Shown: positions 7,831 to 17,674, numbered from the stretch's first letter. The stretch: DNA of 61,822 nt from an uncultured Mycoplasmatota bacterium (GCA_947643405.1 CANRVY010000006.1:1-61822), one strand, 5' to 3'. Made by a program: numbers and translations. Notes: generated by a model from the letters alone, not told the origin.

Positions 7831-8703
7831 TTATTTCCAGATTTTTAAAAACTCTGTATTTGAAGGTGTTAAATTTTCTCCGACATAAGAGATTGCAATT
7901 GTTACATGAATATCTAAATCTAAATATGCTAAGTCGCTATTCTTTACAACTCTTTTTGGTAATAGTGCAAATCCTAATCCTAAATTGGCATACATTTTTA
8001 GTTCATTTTCATCATCTGATTCTATTGAAACATTTTCTGCTATTCCCAGCGACTCTAATTGCTCATCAAATAAAATTCTTACTTTTTTATTCGTTGTTGG
8101 AACTAATAATGGAATACTATTTAACTGTTTTATATCCGTCAACGAAAGATTATAATAATTTGAAGAATAAGCAATACAATATTGTTCTTCAAAAAGGTCT
8201 ATAGACTTTATTTCACTGCTTTTTTTAATATTATCAATTTTTTCACTTAAAATAAAATCAACATAATATTGTGAAAGTCTATCAAATAAATCTCTCGTCG
8301 ATAAATGAATTGTCTTAATGACAATATTAGGATATTTCTTTTTAAAACCATCAATTTTTGAAATAAACAACTCAGAATCACAATTGAAAGAAGTTCCTAT
8401 AGTTATTTTGGCACAATCAAGAGAATGGTTCTGCAAATGTGTTTTTTCTGCAAGAAAAAGCAAATTATATGCTTTTTCATAATATGCAAATAATACTTTT
8501 CCACTTTCAGTTAATTCAATATAACTTTTGTGATTCCTTATTATCAATTTGGTATTCATAATTTCTTCTAAACTTTTTATATTTCTCGATACATTACTTT
8601 GATCCATTTTCAACTTTTCTGCTGCTGTTTTTATATCTCTTGATTGACCAACAATAACAAATGTCCTCATTAAATTTAAATTCATAGTTGGAGTTTGCAA
8701 CAT
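7831..8703 (-). CDS. LysR family transcriptional regulator
   Basis: A 290-residue LysR-type regulator. Its N-terminal winged HTH contains the typical block NLMRTFVIVGQSRDIKTAAE followed by DQSNVSRNIKSLEE, and a type 2 periplasmic-binding-like effector domain follows from about residue 90. ATG at 8703 is preferred over the GTG at 8712 because it lies 8 bases after AGAGG. It is upstream of and collinear with the radical-SAM/MazG-like pair, which it may control; the effector is unknown. Confidence 0.85.
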   Translation of the reverse strand: MLQTPTMNLNLMRTFVIVGQSRDIKTAAEKLKMDQSNVSRNIKSLEEIMNTKLIIRNHKSYIELTESGKVLFAYYEKAYNLLFLAEKTHLQNHSLDCAKITIGTSFNCDSELFISKIDGFKKKYPNIVIKTIHLSTRDLFDRLSQYYVDFILSEKIDNIKKSSEIKSIDLFEEQYCIAYSSNYYNLSLTDIKQLNSIPLLVPTTNKKVRILFDEQLESLGIAENVSIESDDENELKMYANLGLGFALLPKRVVKNSDLAYLDLDIHVTIAISYVGENLTPSNTEFLKIWK

Positions 8704-8826
8704 AATATTCACCTCTTTAAATTATCAATATAATATATAAAACTTTGCTATTTGTCAATCTAAAATTGCATTTTTTACAAAAAAAGTAAAAAATAAGTAA
8801 AAAATGCAAGATATAATTATCTTACA

Positions 8827-9309
8827 TTAGTTTTCCTCTACATGAATAATTTTATTTTTTATTTCTGATTCTACTATATATAAATCTTCTTTTGTAATTC
8901 TTAGTTCTTCATTCATTACGTCAAACGAAAAAATAAGTTTTTTATAATTCGAAATTGTTTCTTCACTACAACCATTATCATTTTTTTCTAAATCATTAAA
9001 ATCAATTTCACAATTATTACTTTTTAATTTGTTATTAGCATAATAATATTGTATTTCTTCATTATTAGTTACGATACTAAAGTAATTATTTTGATAATCT
9101 TTGTCATCAAAATAGTAAGTATATTTATCACCTGACATAATGGTTTTTGTATAATAATTTCCTTTTTTCTCCCAATTATATCCTTTCAATACCTCATCTA
9201 ATTTATAATCGGTTTTATTTATCTTCTTATCCAAACAACCTGTACTAAAAAATACAACATAAAATGTTAACAAAAATAACATTGCAATTTTTTTACTTAC
9301 TTTTTTCAT
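8827..9309 (-). CDS. Small lipoprotein of the ABC exporter operon
   Basis: A 160-residue product with a lipoprotein signal: basic MKKVSKK, a hydrophobic stretch and the lipobox FSTGC. The mature part is acidic, Tyr/Asn-rich and has no motif I recognise. The gene overlaps the end of the ABC ATPase gene by 17 bases and is the last gene of the exporter operon. A membrane-tethered lipoprotein beside an exporter of a secreted peptide could be an immunity or receptor component, but that is inference from position only. Confidence 0.65.
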   Translation of the reverse strand: MKKVSKKIAMLFLLTFYVVFFSTGCLDKKINKTDYKLDEVLKGYNWEKKGNYYTKTIMSGDKYTYYFDDKDYQNNYFSIVTNNEEIQYYYANNKLKSNNCEIDFNDLEKNDNGCSEETISNYKKLIFSFDVMNEELRITKEDLYIVESEIKNKIIHVEEN

Positions 9310-9940
9310 ATTTTGTTACCTTTCCACAATCAACACGATACACAATATCACACAATAAATCAATATCTTCTTTTATATGAGAAGCTAATAAAATTAACTT
9401 TCCTTTCTTCTTTTCATTTAATATAAGTTCTCTAATATTTTTGACAGAGCTATCATCCAATCCATTAAATGGTTCATCAAAAATTAAAATATCATCATCT
9501 TCCATCAAAACCTGAGCAATCCCTAATTTTTGTTTTGTTCCAACTGAATAATTTTTAACTAGTTTTGTCTGATCTGATTCAGAAATAGAAACTTTCCTTA
9601 AAATTTCTAATATATCATCTTTAGTTATTTTATTTTTTATTTTAGAAAGTAAAACTAAATTTTCGATTCCTGATAAATCATCCATAAATTTAGGTTTTTC
9701 TATTAGTGCGGAGATATTTTTAGGAAAACACCTATCATCATAAATATTTATTCCATTTACTTCTACATATCCACTATCTGGTTCTAAAAAACCACATATA
9801 GTTTTAAAAAGTACACTCTTTCCAGAAGCATTTCTTCCTATAATTCCATAAATTTTTCCTTTCTGAAATTCCAGTGAAACATTATTTAATACAATATTAT
9901 TTTTAAATTTTTTTGTGACATGTTCTATTTTTATCATCAT
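9293..9940 (-). CDS. ABC transporter ATP-binding protein
   Basis: A 215-residue ATPase subunit with Walker A (GRNASGKS), Q-loop region, a signature variant YSVGTKQKLG, Walker B (ILIFDEPFNGLDD) and an H-loop (LASH). It is short and resembles ATPases of ABC-2 type exporters used for bacteriocin or antibiotic export and immunity. It follows two membrane genes and overlaps the lipoprotein gene. It would power the permease pair encoded just upstream. Confidence 0.9.
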   Translation of the reverse strand: MMIKIEHVTKKFKNNIVLNNVSLEFQKGKIYGIIGRNASGKSVLFKTICGFLEPDSGYVEVNGINIYDDRCFPKNISALIEKPKFMDDLSGIENLVLLSKIKNKITKDDILEILRKVSISESDQTKLVKNYSVGTKQKLGIAQVLMEDDDILIFDEPFNGLDDSSVKNIRELILNEKKKGKLILLASHIKEDIDLLCDIVYRVDCGKVTKYEKSK

Positions 9941-9951
9941 AAATCACCTCT

Positions 9952-10701
9952 TTAAATATCATCTAATCCAGAAATAATTTTCATTTTTTTACTAATTTGA
10001 AAAAAATTTAAAAGTAAAAGAAAATATATAATTATATAGAAAATAATTGATTCTATAATATCCTTACCAATTGATTTAGTAAATCCCAATTGATTTATAT
10101 ATCTACTTATATTAAGCACTGTATTTCCAAAAATTACAGAACTTCCTAAACTAAGATATAAAATAATAATGAGCATGATACATAAAACCATTTTTGTATT
10201 TTTTAATTTCATAATTAACAGTAATGATAACATAACCACTAGTAATAGATACAAAAAATATTTTATTACATAAACAAATGACACTATTCCATCATTTGCT
10301 AAATATCCCAACTGATTTTTCATATCTTCAGTATGTTCAACTATATTAGCAGATATTCCTATACAAAGTAAGGAACTAATAAAATAGTAAATAACAATTG
10401 CAATTGAGGTTGCCAACAAATATGTTCCCAATTCTTTCTTACTACCACTTCTTAAAATCAAAAAATTATTTGTATAAAAGAAATTAAAGCATCGTATAAT
10501 CAATAATAACAATGGTGGAAATACAAAAATTAGAAAAAAATTTTGGCTTGTTAAACACTTTGTAAATATATAAAAATAGTTCTGTCCTACATTTCCATTA
10601 GAAAATACAAAACTTCCAAAAAACACATATAAATTTATAAATAAGACAGTTTTTGTGTTCAAAATTTTTTTTAATGCATACTTAACAATTTCATTATTCA
10701 T
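9952..10701 (-). CDS. ABC-2-like membrane permease
   Basis: A 249-residue protein with about six hydrophobic helices and short loops, typical of an ABC-2-like permease lacking clear sequence motifs. The start is placed at 10701 (MNNEIVKYALKK) because the upstream extension only repeats coding sequence of the preceding gene; the 8-base overlap implies coupled translation. It is the second of two adjacent permease genes, so the exporter probably has two different membrane subunits. Confidence 0.7.
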   Translation of the reverse strand: MNNEIVKYALKKILNTKTVLFINLYVFFGSFVFSNGNVGQNYFYIFTKCLTSQNFFLIFVFPPLLLLIIRCFNFFYTNNFLILRSGSKKELGTYLLATSIAIVIYYFISSLLCIGISANIVEHTEDMKNQLGYLANDGIVSFVYVIKYFLYLLLVVMLSLLLIMKLKNTKMVLCIMLIIILYLSLGSSVIFGNTVLNISRYINQLGFTKSIGKDIIESIIFYIIIYFLLLLNFFQISKKMKIISGLDDI

Positions 10702-11515
10702 ATAAATCAAACACCTTCTGTCTTTTTTTAAATGCAATTACTAATAGTATTGTTGATACCAATAACCAAATAAATAAAGAAATGGCAGTAACAAAATAGT
10801 TCATACTAGGAATATAACCCTGAAATATGTTAATACTTTCTGCTATATAAACCAAGTCTATATTTTTTATCAAAGGAGCAATAAGAGTTAATATAAAGTA
10901 AATTCCATAATTGATAAACATTAAAATAATAAACATTCTAATAATTGCAATATGTTGTTTTTTAATTCTAGAAAATATGATTAATGAAATATTAACAATA
11001 ATAATAGAATATATACAATTATACAATATGCTAATCAGTAAATAACTATATTGTCCAAGTGATTCTAAATTTGGCAATCCTAATACTTCCAAAGGAGAAT
11101 CAACATATAAAATTTTATCTGAAAAAAGAATTTTTCCAATTATGAAAATAATGATTGATGAAAATAGTGTATAACAAATAGCTTTTATATAAGATTTAAC
11201 AATATTTTTTATGATATATTTTTTGTAAGATGATTTTAAAATAATATTCTGATATATACCACTTGAAAGTTCTTTATAGAAAGAAGTCGTAGCAAAAATT
11301 GTAATTAAAATGGGGCTAAGAAACAAAAGAATTTCGCCTATATTGGCAGTTCTCACAAAATACCAAAAAGAAAGGGCATTAAGCCCTTTCGTAGAAAATA
11401 CAGGCACTAGTAAGGATTGATTTATATAGTTATAACAATTGATGCCAAAAAATAATATAGTTAAACATAAAATAAAAATTTCATTTTTATATTTTCTAAT
11501 CACAAATAACACCAT
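10694..11515 (-). CDS. ABC-2-like membrane permease
   Basis: A 273-residue membrane protein with about six transmembrane segments (for example ILLFLSPILITIFAT and SIIIVNISLIIFS). It lies 19 bases after the small secreted-protein gene and before the second permease. A GTG at 11503 lies at better distance from GGATGG than the ATG at 11515, so the start may be four codons later. A hairpin followed by a T-run sits inside the coding sequence at 11365-11390, which could reduce transcription beyond this point. Confidence 0.7.
   Translation of the reverse strand: MVLFVIRKYKNEIFILCLTILFFGINCYNYINQSLLVPVFSTKGLNALSFWYFVRTANIGEILLFLSPILITIFATTSFYKELSSGIYQNIILKSSYKKYIIKNIVKSYIKAICYTLFSSIIIFIIGKILFSDKILYVDSPLEVLGLPNLESLGQYSYLLISILYNCIYSIIIVNISLIIFSRIKKQHIAIIRMFIILMFINYGIYFILTLIAPLIKNIDLVYIAESINIFQGYIPSMNYFVTAISLFIWLLVSTILLVIAFKKRQKVFDLYE
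11365..11390 (-). terminator. Terminator-like hairpin inside the permease gene
   Basis: On the minus strand a perfect 8-bp GAAAGGGC/GCCCTTTC stem with a 5-base loop is followed directly by TTTTT. It lies about 42 codons into the first permease gene. It looks like an intrinsic attenuator that would favour transcript of the upstream secreted-protein gene over the transporter genes. Confidence 0.45.
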
Positions 11516-11534
11516 CCTTAATAAACCTTATATT

Positions 11535-11966
11535 TTACTCATTTCCGGCACTATAAATTGCACTAATAGTTCCATCTGTTAAATGCCAAGAACTTTGTGC
11601 TATTCTAGCTCTATAGTCACCTAACATAAGTGCAGGATAAAAACCAGTTACTCCATCTGATGGATAAGTGTAAGTTTTTCCACTAGTCAATTCTCCCCAG
11701 TAAGTTGAACCAATTTTCCATTCATTTAATGCCTCATTATAATATTGAAGCATTGTTTTCATCTTAGTTGATTGAGTAATATCAGTTAATGTCTGGTTTC
11801 CCTCTTTTACTTTAGTTCTTGCTGCACTAGTATAGACACTAGCATCTGCTCCACCAACTTTTACATTATTGATATGCCATGGGGCAGTATTATAGGCTAA
11901 TACTCCAGATTTACTCAATGCTAAAGTTACAACAAACGCAAGGGCTAATGCTTTAATGTTTTTCAT
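11535..11966 (-). CDS. Small secreted protein heading the ABC exporter operon
   Basis: A 143-residue precursor with a Sec-type signal peptide (MKNIKALALAFVVTLALS) and probable cleavage near VLA-YN, giving a mature product of about 118 residues. The mature part is rich in Tyr, Trp, Ser and Thr (NTAPWHINNVKVGG, SSWHLTDGTISAIY), without cysteines, and looks like a beta-sheet secreted domain. It faintly recalls DUF2712-type or lactococcin-972-type secreted proteins, which also sit beside ABC exporters, but I do not claim membership. It has a strong ribosome site and a clear promoter with an upstream direct repeat. Confidence 0.65.
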   Translation of the reverse strand: MKNIKALALAFVVTLALSKSGVLAYNTAPWHINNVKVGGADASVYTSAARTKVKEGNQTLTDITQSTKMKTMLQYYNEALNEWKIGSTYWGELTSGKTYTYPSDGVTGFYPALMLGDYRARIAQSSWHLTDGTISAIYSAGNE

Positions 11967-12069
11967 ACTATACTCCTCCTTTCTAACTAATTTTTGCTTC
12001 CATGAACTAGATTTTTATAATATTGCAATACTATAAAAAAATACTACAACATTCATTCTCCACATCTTA

Positions 12070-12098
12070 ATCATATCACTAAATATTCATTTTTACAA
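12070..12098 (-). promoter_or_regulatory. Promoter of the secreted-protein/ABC operon
   Basis: On the minus strand TTGTAA (12093-12098), a 17-bp spacer and TATGAT (12070-12075) give a good sigma-A promoter. The leader before the ATG at 11966 would be about 95 bases. Confidence 0.55.
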
Positions 12099-12132
12099 TA
12101 AAAAACAAATAGTAGACTAAAATTTTCTAAAA

Positions 12133-12162
12133 AAAGAATTATAATCGTAAAGAATTATAATC
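12133..12162. repeat. Tandem 14-bp direct repeat upstream of the exporter promoter
   Basis: AAAGAATTATAATC occurs twice with a 16-bp period (12133-12146 and 12149-12162), about 35 to 65 bp upstream of the -35 box. Two identical sites upstream of a promoter suggest an activator binding region. The rest of the 271-base gap shows no gene. Confidence 0.6.
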
Positions 12163-12237
12163 CTTTTTTAAAATATTAGGAGTGATTAGGAAGTTTCCCC
12201 CTTTATTCATAATAGCACATTTGATACATTTTGTAAA

Positions 12238-12465
12238 TTAACATTCTTCTTTAAAAAATAGTCCTGGATCAGTATTTAAAGCAAGTGAAATTTCATATAA
12301 GGTTTGAATTGAAAAAGTGTTTGCAACTTTATCTGATTCAATTTGCCTAATATAATCATGTGATAAATTTGTCTTTTCTGCTAATTGAGCTTGTGTCATA
12401 TTGTTTAATATTCTATACTTTTTTATATTATGTCTTATGATACAGTAAATATCTACTCTTTTCAT
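12238..12465 (-). CDS. Small XRE family DNA-binding protein
   Basis: A 75-residue single-domain helix-turn-helix protein of the Cro/XRE type: IRHNIKKYRILNNMTQAQLA, then NLSHDYIRQIESDKV and a final packing helix ending in FFKEEC. ATG at 12465 is chosen because AAAAGG lies 8 bases upstream; an earlier GTG exists. It is one of four related small XRE genes in the window. It lies upstream of the exporter operon on the same strand and could regulate it. Confidence 0.85.
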   Translation of the reverse strand: MKRVDIYCIIRHNIKKYRILNNMTQAQLAEKTNLSHDYIRQIESDKVANTFSIQTLYEISLALNTDPGLFFKEEC

Positions 12466-12493
12466 CGCTTTCACCTTTTATAATTATCTCATT

Positions 12494-12533
12494 TAAAAAA
12501 AAATAAATATGTGAGTTTACCGCTCACATATTT
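12494..12533 (-). terminator. Rho-independent terminator
   Basis: On the minus strand an 11-bp stem (AAATATGTGAG with CTCACATATTT, 12505-12515 and 12523-12533) is followed by a T-rich run. It lies downstream of the second XRE gene. Confidence 0.8.
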
Positions 12534-12580
12534 ACAATCCCTATATTTATGCGTTATAATATTTTTTGAGGGGGGAGAAA

Positions 12581-12823
12581 CTATTTCTTTCTATTCACTC
12601 TATTAACTAGCAACAATGACGGATCTACATTTAAACCTTTAGCCAATTTTTCTATGGTATCAATAGTCACTTTTTTATCCAAACGTTCAATATCTCCAAC
12701 GTAATTTACACTTAGATCAGATAGTTCAGCTAATTTTTCTTGTGACAATTTTAGTTGCTTTCTATAAAATTTTACATTGTCCCTAAATACCTGACGTAAC
12801 TTCACCATATCATCCCATTTCAC
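12581..12823 (-). CDS. Small XRE family DNA-binding protein
   Basis: An 80-residue XRE protein with LRQVFRDNVKFYRKQ leading into QEKLAELSDLSVNYVGDIER, the helix-turn-helix, and a basic tail (RVNRKK). It is clearly paralogous to the proteins at 13932 and 37557. The start is uncertain: GTG at 12823 or ATG at 12808. A possible promoter just upstream would give an almost leaderless transcript. It is divergent from the unknown gene at 12907, with under 90 bp between them. Confidence 0.8.
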   Translation of the reverse strand: MKWDDMVKLRQVFRDNVKFYRKQLKLSQEKLAELSDLSVNYVGDIERLDKKVTIDTIEKLAKGLNVDPSLLLVNRVNRKK

Positions 12824-12906
12824 TATTATTATGATATGTTTTTTTTAAAACTATAACAACCAACAACTGTATGGAAAAAATTTTTTTTCATCAAGGAGGA
12901 AAATTC

Positions 12907-13200
12907 ATGAAAATAAATAATGAAATATGTACTTATATCTCAGATAATATCAACAATGTTATTGAGGTAAATAACAAATATAAAGACAAAGGGTTTAATA
13001 TTTTTTTAGAAAATGAATATATTGAAATCATATACAATAAAAGTGTTTACAAAATCACTATCATAAAAAAGGATAATAAACTTTTTTGGCATCTTACACC
13101 TTATCAAAAAAATTACTTTGAAACAGAAATAAGTACCACTAGAAATTCATTTGAAATGATTATATACGCAATCCAAGATAACGAAAGCTTATACAAATAG
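12907..13200 (+). CDS. Hypothetical protein divergent from an XRE gene
   Basis: A 97-residue acidic/basic mixed protein beginning MKINNEICTYISDN after a strong AAGGAGGA ribosome site, which fixes the start at 12907. It has beta-rich segments (YIEIIYNKSVYKITIIKKD) and a tryptophan-containing FWHLTPY. No family recognised. It is 8 bases upstream of the next plus-strand gene, so the two form an operon facing away from the XRE gene. The arrangement resembles regulator/target modules on mobile elements. Confidence 0.55.
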   Translation: MKINNEICTYISDNINNVIEVNNKYKDKGFNIFLENEYIEIIYNKSVYKITIIKKDNKLFWHLTPYQKNYFETEISTTRNSFEMIIYAIQDNESLYK

Positions 13201-13208
13201 AGGAATAT

Positions 13209-13895
13209 ATGAATAGATATGATGCTTTAAAAAATGAAATACAAAATTCTGATTACTATTACCAAAAGTTGATGATAAAAATAATAAATCAAAATAAAAT
13301 TTTAATAAATTCTATATCAGACACTGAAACACCAGTAAATGTTACCTCTTGGACAAAAAAAGACTTTTTATCTGGAAATGAACAATTTTTAATGTTATTA
13401 TTTAATTTAATTTATCGCTTAAAAAAAGATTTTGATTATTTATTTAATGAAAAATACGATTTTATTATTGAACAAATTGTTGCAGATAATCAATATAATA
13501 AGTACCTTCTATGCAAATATTATATTGGTGATAATAATTTTATTCCATATTTCAATCAAAACTATTATACTTTAGTAGTTCACAATTTTTACCAAAATAT
13601 AAAAGTATTATCTAAACATTCAAAGATTATAAAAAAATTTGCAAATTTCCTAAACTTAAAATTTAGTCAAAATGAAATCACACAGAAAAATATTTTATTA
13701 AAATTATATAATGCCTTAAAATTTATTGCGAATAACAGTTCTTCTCAAAATAATATGTTACTGCTTTTTAAGCATATAAACGATTATGAATTCAGAAATA
13801 GCAAAAAATATATTTTTGATTCTTATATAGAGTATTATGAAAAAATAATCATAAATAATTATTACAACGGATATTACAAAAAAAACGATTTATAA
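13209..13895 (+). CDS. Hypothetical helical protein
   Basis: A 228-residue, very Asn/Lys/Tyr-rich protein, probably all helical and soluble, with no transmembrane segment or motif that I recognise. Translation starts from ATG after AGAGG. It lies 8 bases downstream of the 97-residue gene and ends just before a convergent XRE gene. The extreme AT content suggests horizontally acquired accessory DNA. Confidence 0.5.
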   Translation: MNRYDALKNEIQNSDYYYQKLMIKIINQNKILINSISDTETPVNVTSWTKKDFLSGNEQFLMLLFNLIYRLKKDFDYLFNEKYDFIIEQIVADNQYNKYLLCKYYIGDNNFIPYFNQNYYTLVVHNFYQNIKVLSKHSKIIKKFANFLNLKFSQNEITQKNILLKLYNALKFIANNSSSQNNMLLLFKHINDYEFRNSKKYIFDSYIEYYEKIIINNYYNGYYKKNDL

Positions 13896-13931
13896 TTATT
13901 TTACCAAATATTTATAAATCAACTATCGAAA

Positions 13932-14201
13932 TTATTTTCTATTTTTTTTACTACGATGTATATCAATTCTAGTGCATAAATTACGAGCCTCTAAATTTTC
14001 AATAAACAACACATTGGCTTCAATCTTTAATGCCTTAGCTATTGTTTCTATAGTAGGAATTGAAGGGCTATACTTAGAACGTTCTATATCACTAATATAG
14101 TGTGTACTTAAGCCACACAATTCAGCAAGCTTCTCCTGAGAATAATTCATTAAATATCTATAATATCGAACGTTAGAACTAAATACTTTCATTAAGGACA
14201 T
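13932..14201 (-). CDS. Small XRE family DNA-binding protein
   Basis: An 89-residue XRE protein: SSNVRYYRYLMNYSQEKLAE, then LSTHYISDIERSKYSPSIPT, with an extended basic tail rich in Arg/Lys (RIDIHRSKKNRK). AGGTG lies 8 bases before the ATG. A perfect palindrome covers the start region and a half-site occurs about 50 bp upstream, suggesting self-repression. It is divergent from the unknown gene at 14304. Confidence 0.85.
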   Translation of the reverse strand: MSLMKVFSSNVRYYRYLMNYSQEKLAELCGLSTHYISDIERSKYSPSIPTIETIAKALKIEANVLFIENLEARNLCTRIDIHRSKKNRK

Positions 14202-14208
14202 CCTTAAT
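14191..14208. promoter_or_regulatory. Palindromic operator candidate
   Basis: ATTAAGGACATCCTTAAT is a perfect 8-bp inverted repeat with a 2-base centre, lying over the start codon of the XRE gene. A matching half-site ATCCTTAA recurs at 14249-14256 in the divergent promoter region. This is a plausible XRE binding site. Confidence 0.45.
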
Positions 14209-14303
14209 CACCTATATACCTTTCAATACAATGGTATAATTTATTTTTATCCTTAACAATGAAGTATATAGCCCAATCATGCTTTTGAAAGGAGGGTTTA
14301 CAG

Positions 14304-14669
14304 TTGAATTTCCATACAATTCAAAAATTAAATATGCATTATAGTGCTTCTATAGAATTGAATGATAACGTATTAAAGTTTATAAATTATGAAAAAACTC
14401 ATAACGAAAATTTTCTTGAAATTAGAAATCTATTTTTTACAAAAGAAAAAAAGAATAAACATTATTCAATCATAGAAATATTTAACCTAATTGTTGCATA
14501 TCGGAAAGTTAAAAATTCAGCAATCAATAAACTTCTAAATAATAGACCACTAACATTTTTAGAGGGTTTCTTAATTGATCGTCTACTAATGCAATATAAT
14601 AATGAATATATTCCTATCGAAATTCATTTGGAAAAAATATTAAAAGATTTAAATTTCAACGACAATTAA
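14304..14669 (+). CDS. Hypothetical protein divergent from an XRE gene
   Basis: A 121-residue protein starting at TTG, supported by AAAGGAGGG nine bases upstream. It looks helical (KHYSIIEIFNLIVAYRKV, LTFLEGFLIDRLLMQY) and soluble. No family recognised. As at 12907, it is transcribed away from a neighbouring XRE gene across a short regulatory gap containing the palindromic sites. It ends in a strong terminator shared with the convergent gene. Confidence 0.5.
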   Translation: MNFHTIQKLNMHYSASIELNDNVLKFINYEKTHNENFLEIRNLFFTKEKKNKHYSIIEIFNLIVAYRKVKNSAINKLLNNRPLTFLEGFLIDRLLMQYNNEYIPIEIHLEKILKDLNFNDN

Positions 14670-14684
14670 CATTTATCATTGTTT

Positions 14685-14720
14685 ATAAAAATGTCATTTA
14701 TTGTAAAATGACATTTTTAT
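14685..14720. terminator. Bidirectional terminator
   Basis: A perfect 15-bp stem (14685-14699 with 14706-14720, ATAAAAATGTCATTT) with a short loop and A/T-rich arms lies between two convergent genes and can end transcription from both sides. Confidence 0.85.
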
Positions 14721-14959
14721 AATTCTTTTTCTAATTCTGCTTCTTTCCTATCGGAAAATTTCACCATTTGAATATTACTATCATACCAAAAATATCCACT
14801 TTGATAATTAGTATCTACCACCTTTATTGTATTTTTGTTATAAAGAAAAACTTCGAAATCATATATAGATAATTCTTTTTTTAAATACTGTAAAATTTTA
14901 AATTGTGCTATAGTATCTACTTGATTTTTATTGATATTTTCCATCGTCAATTTTCTCAT
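14717..14959 (-). CDS. Hypothetical small protein downstream of the recombinase
   Basis: An 80-residue protein beginning MRKLTMENINKNQ; ATG at 14959 is preferred because AGAGG lies 6 bases upstream. It contains KKELSIYDFEVFLYNKN and GYFWYDSNIQMVKF, a beta-type pattern, with no family recognised. It follows the recombinase stop by 17 bases and so is part of the recombinase operon. A small gene after a large serine recombinase could be an excision or directionality factor, but only position supports this. Confidence 0.5.
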   Translation of the reverse strand: MRKLTMENINKNQVDTIAQFKILQYLKKELSIYDFEVFLYNKNTIKVVDTNYQSGYFWYDSNIQMVKFSDRKEAELEKEL

Positions 14960-14976
14960 AAAATACCTCTTAGTTA

Positions 14977-17216
<2,240 letters not shown>

Positions 17217-17316
17217 ATTATCAACTCCTCTTCTTCTAATTTCTCTTTGTTTATCTATTATAAATATTTTATAAATAAATAAAATGTATAAAATTCTTCC
17301 TAAAATATGTCTATTG

Positions 17317-17666
17317 TCTGTTAAAGAAGTTGATTTTTTTTATTACTTTATTTTTTTTATAAACGATTCTAAGTCTTTTAACTCTATCTTTTTATTTAAA
17401 CCCTCTACATATAACTCTTTTGAATAGTTGAATGCTAATAATGTAACATTCTTAATTATAATTCTATGAGGTTCTACATATACGATATTAGTAAGGTCAA
17501 TACTCCTTATATTTCCAGAAATAATAGTTGGCGTGACATTACAAAAATCACAAATAAACTCAATTTTCTTTTTTAATTCAAAATCAATATGCAAAGGTTT
17601 AGTAGTAATATTCATCATAACAAATTATTCCTTTCTGTATCAAAAAAAATCAACTTCTTTTCAGAA
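17317..17666. repeat. Inverted repeat pair bracketing a small ORF
   Basis: AAAGAAGTTGATTTTTTTT reads on the plus strand at 17323-17341 and as its exact reverse complement at 17643-17661. TCTG is also present just outside both copies (17317, 17663-17666). The 91-codon ORF lies between them. The right copy is part of the tRNA terminator; the left copy has no stem partner nearby. Confidence 0.65.
17343..17618 (-). CDS. Hypothetical 91-residue protein
   Basis: A small soluble protein with strand-like segments around PTIISGNIRSIDLTNIVYVE, RIIIKNVTLLAFN and ELYVEGLNKKIELKDL. The pattern is weakly like the YabP/YqfC sporulation fold but too divergent to assign. AAAGGA lies about 10 bases before tandem ATG codons. 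It sits between the recombinase operon and the tRNA and is bounded by inverted repeats, so it may mark the end of the mobile element. Confidence 0.5.
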   Translation of the reverse strand: MMNITTKPLHIDFELKKKIEFICDFCNVTPTIISGNIRSIDLTNIVYVEPHRIIIKNVTLLAFNYSKELYVEGLNKKIELKDLESFIKKIK

Positions 17667-17674
17667 AGCTGATT
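17643..17674 (-). terminator. Rho-independent terminator after tRNA-Thr
   Basis: On the minus strand ATCAGCTT pairs with AAGTTGAT (17650-17657 with 17667-17674, one G-U pair) and eight T follow. It lies downstream of the tRNA gene. Confidence 0.7.

Noticed and set aside
17343-17618. YabP/YqfC sporulation protein
   Set aside because: Only a loose strand pattern is shared and no other sporulation gene is present in the window.
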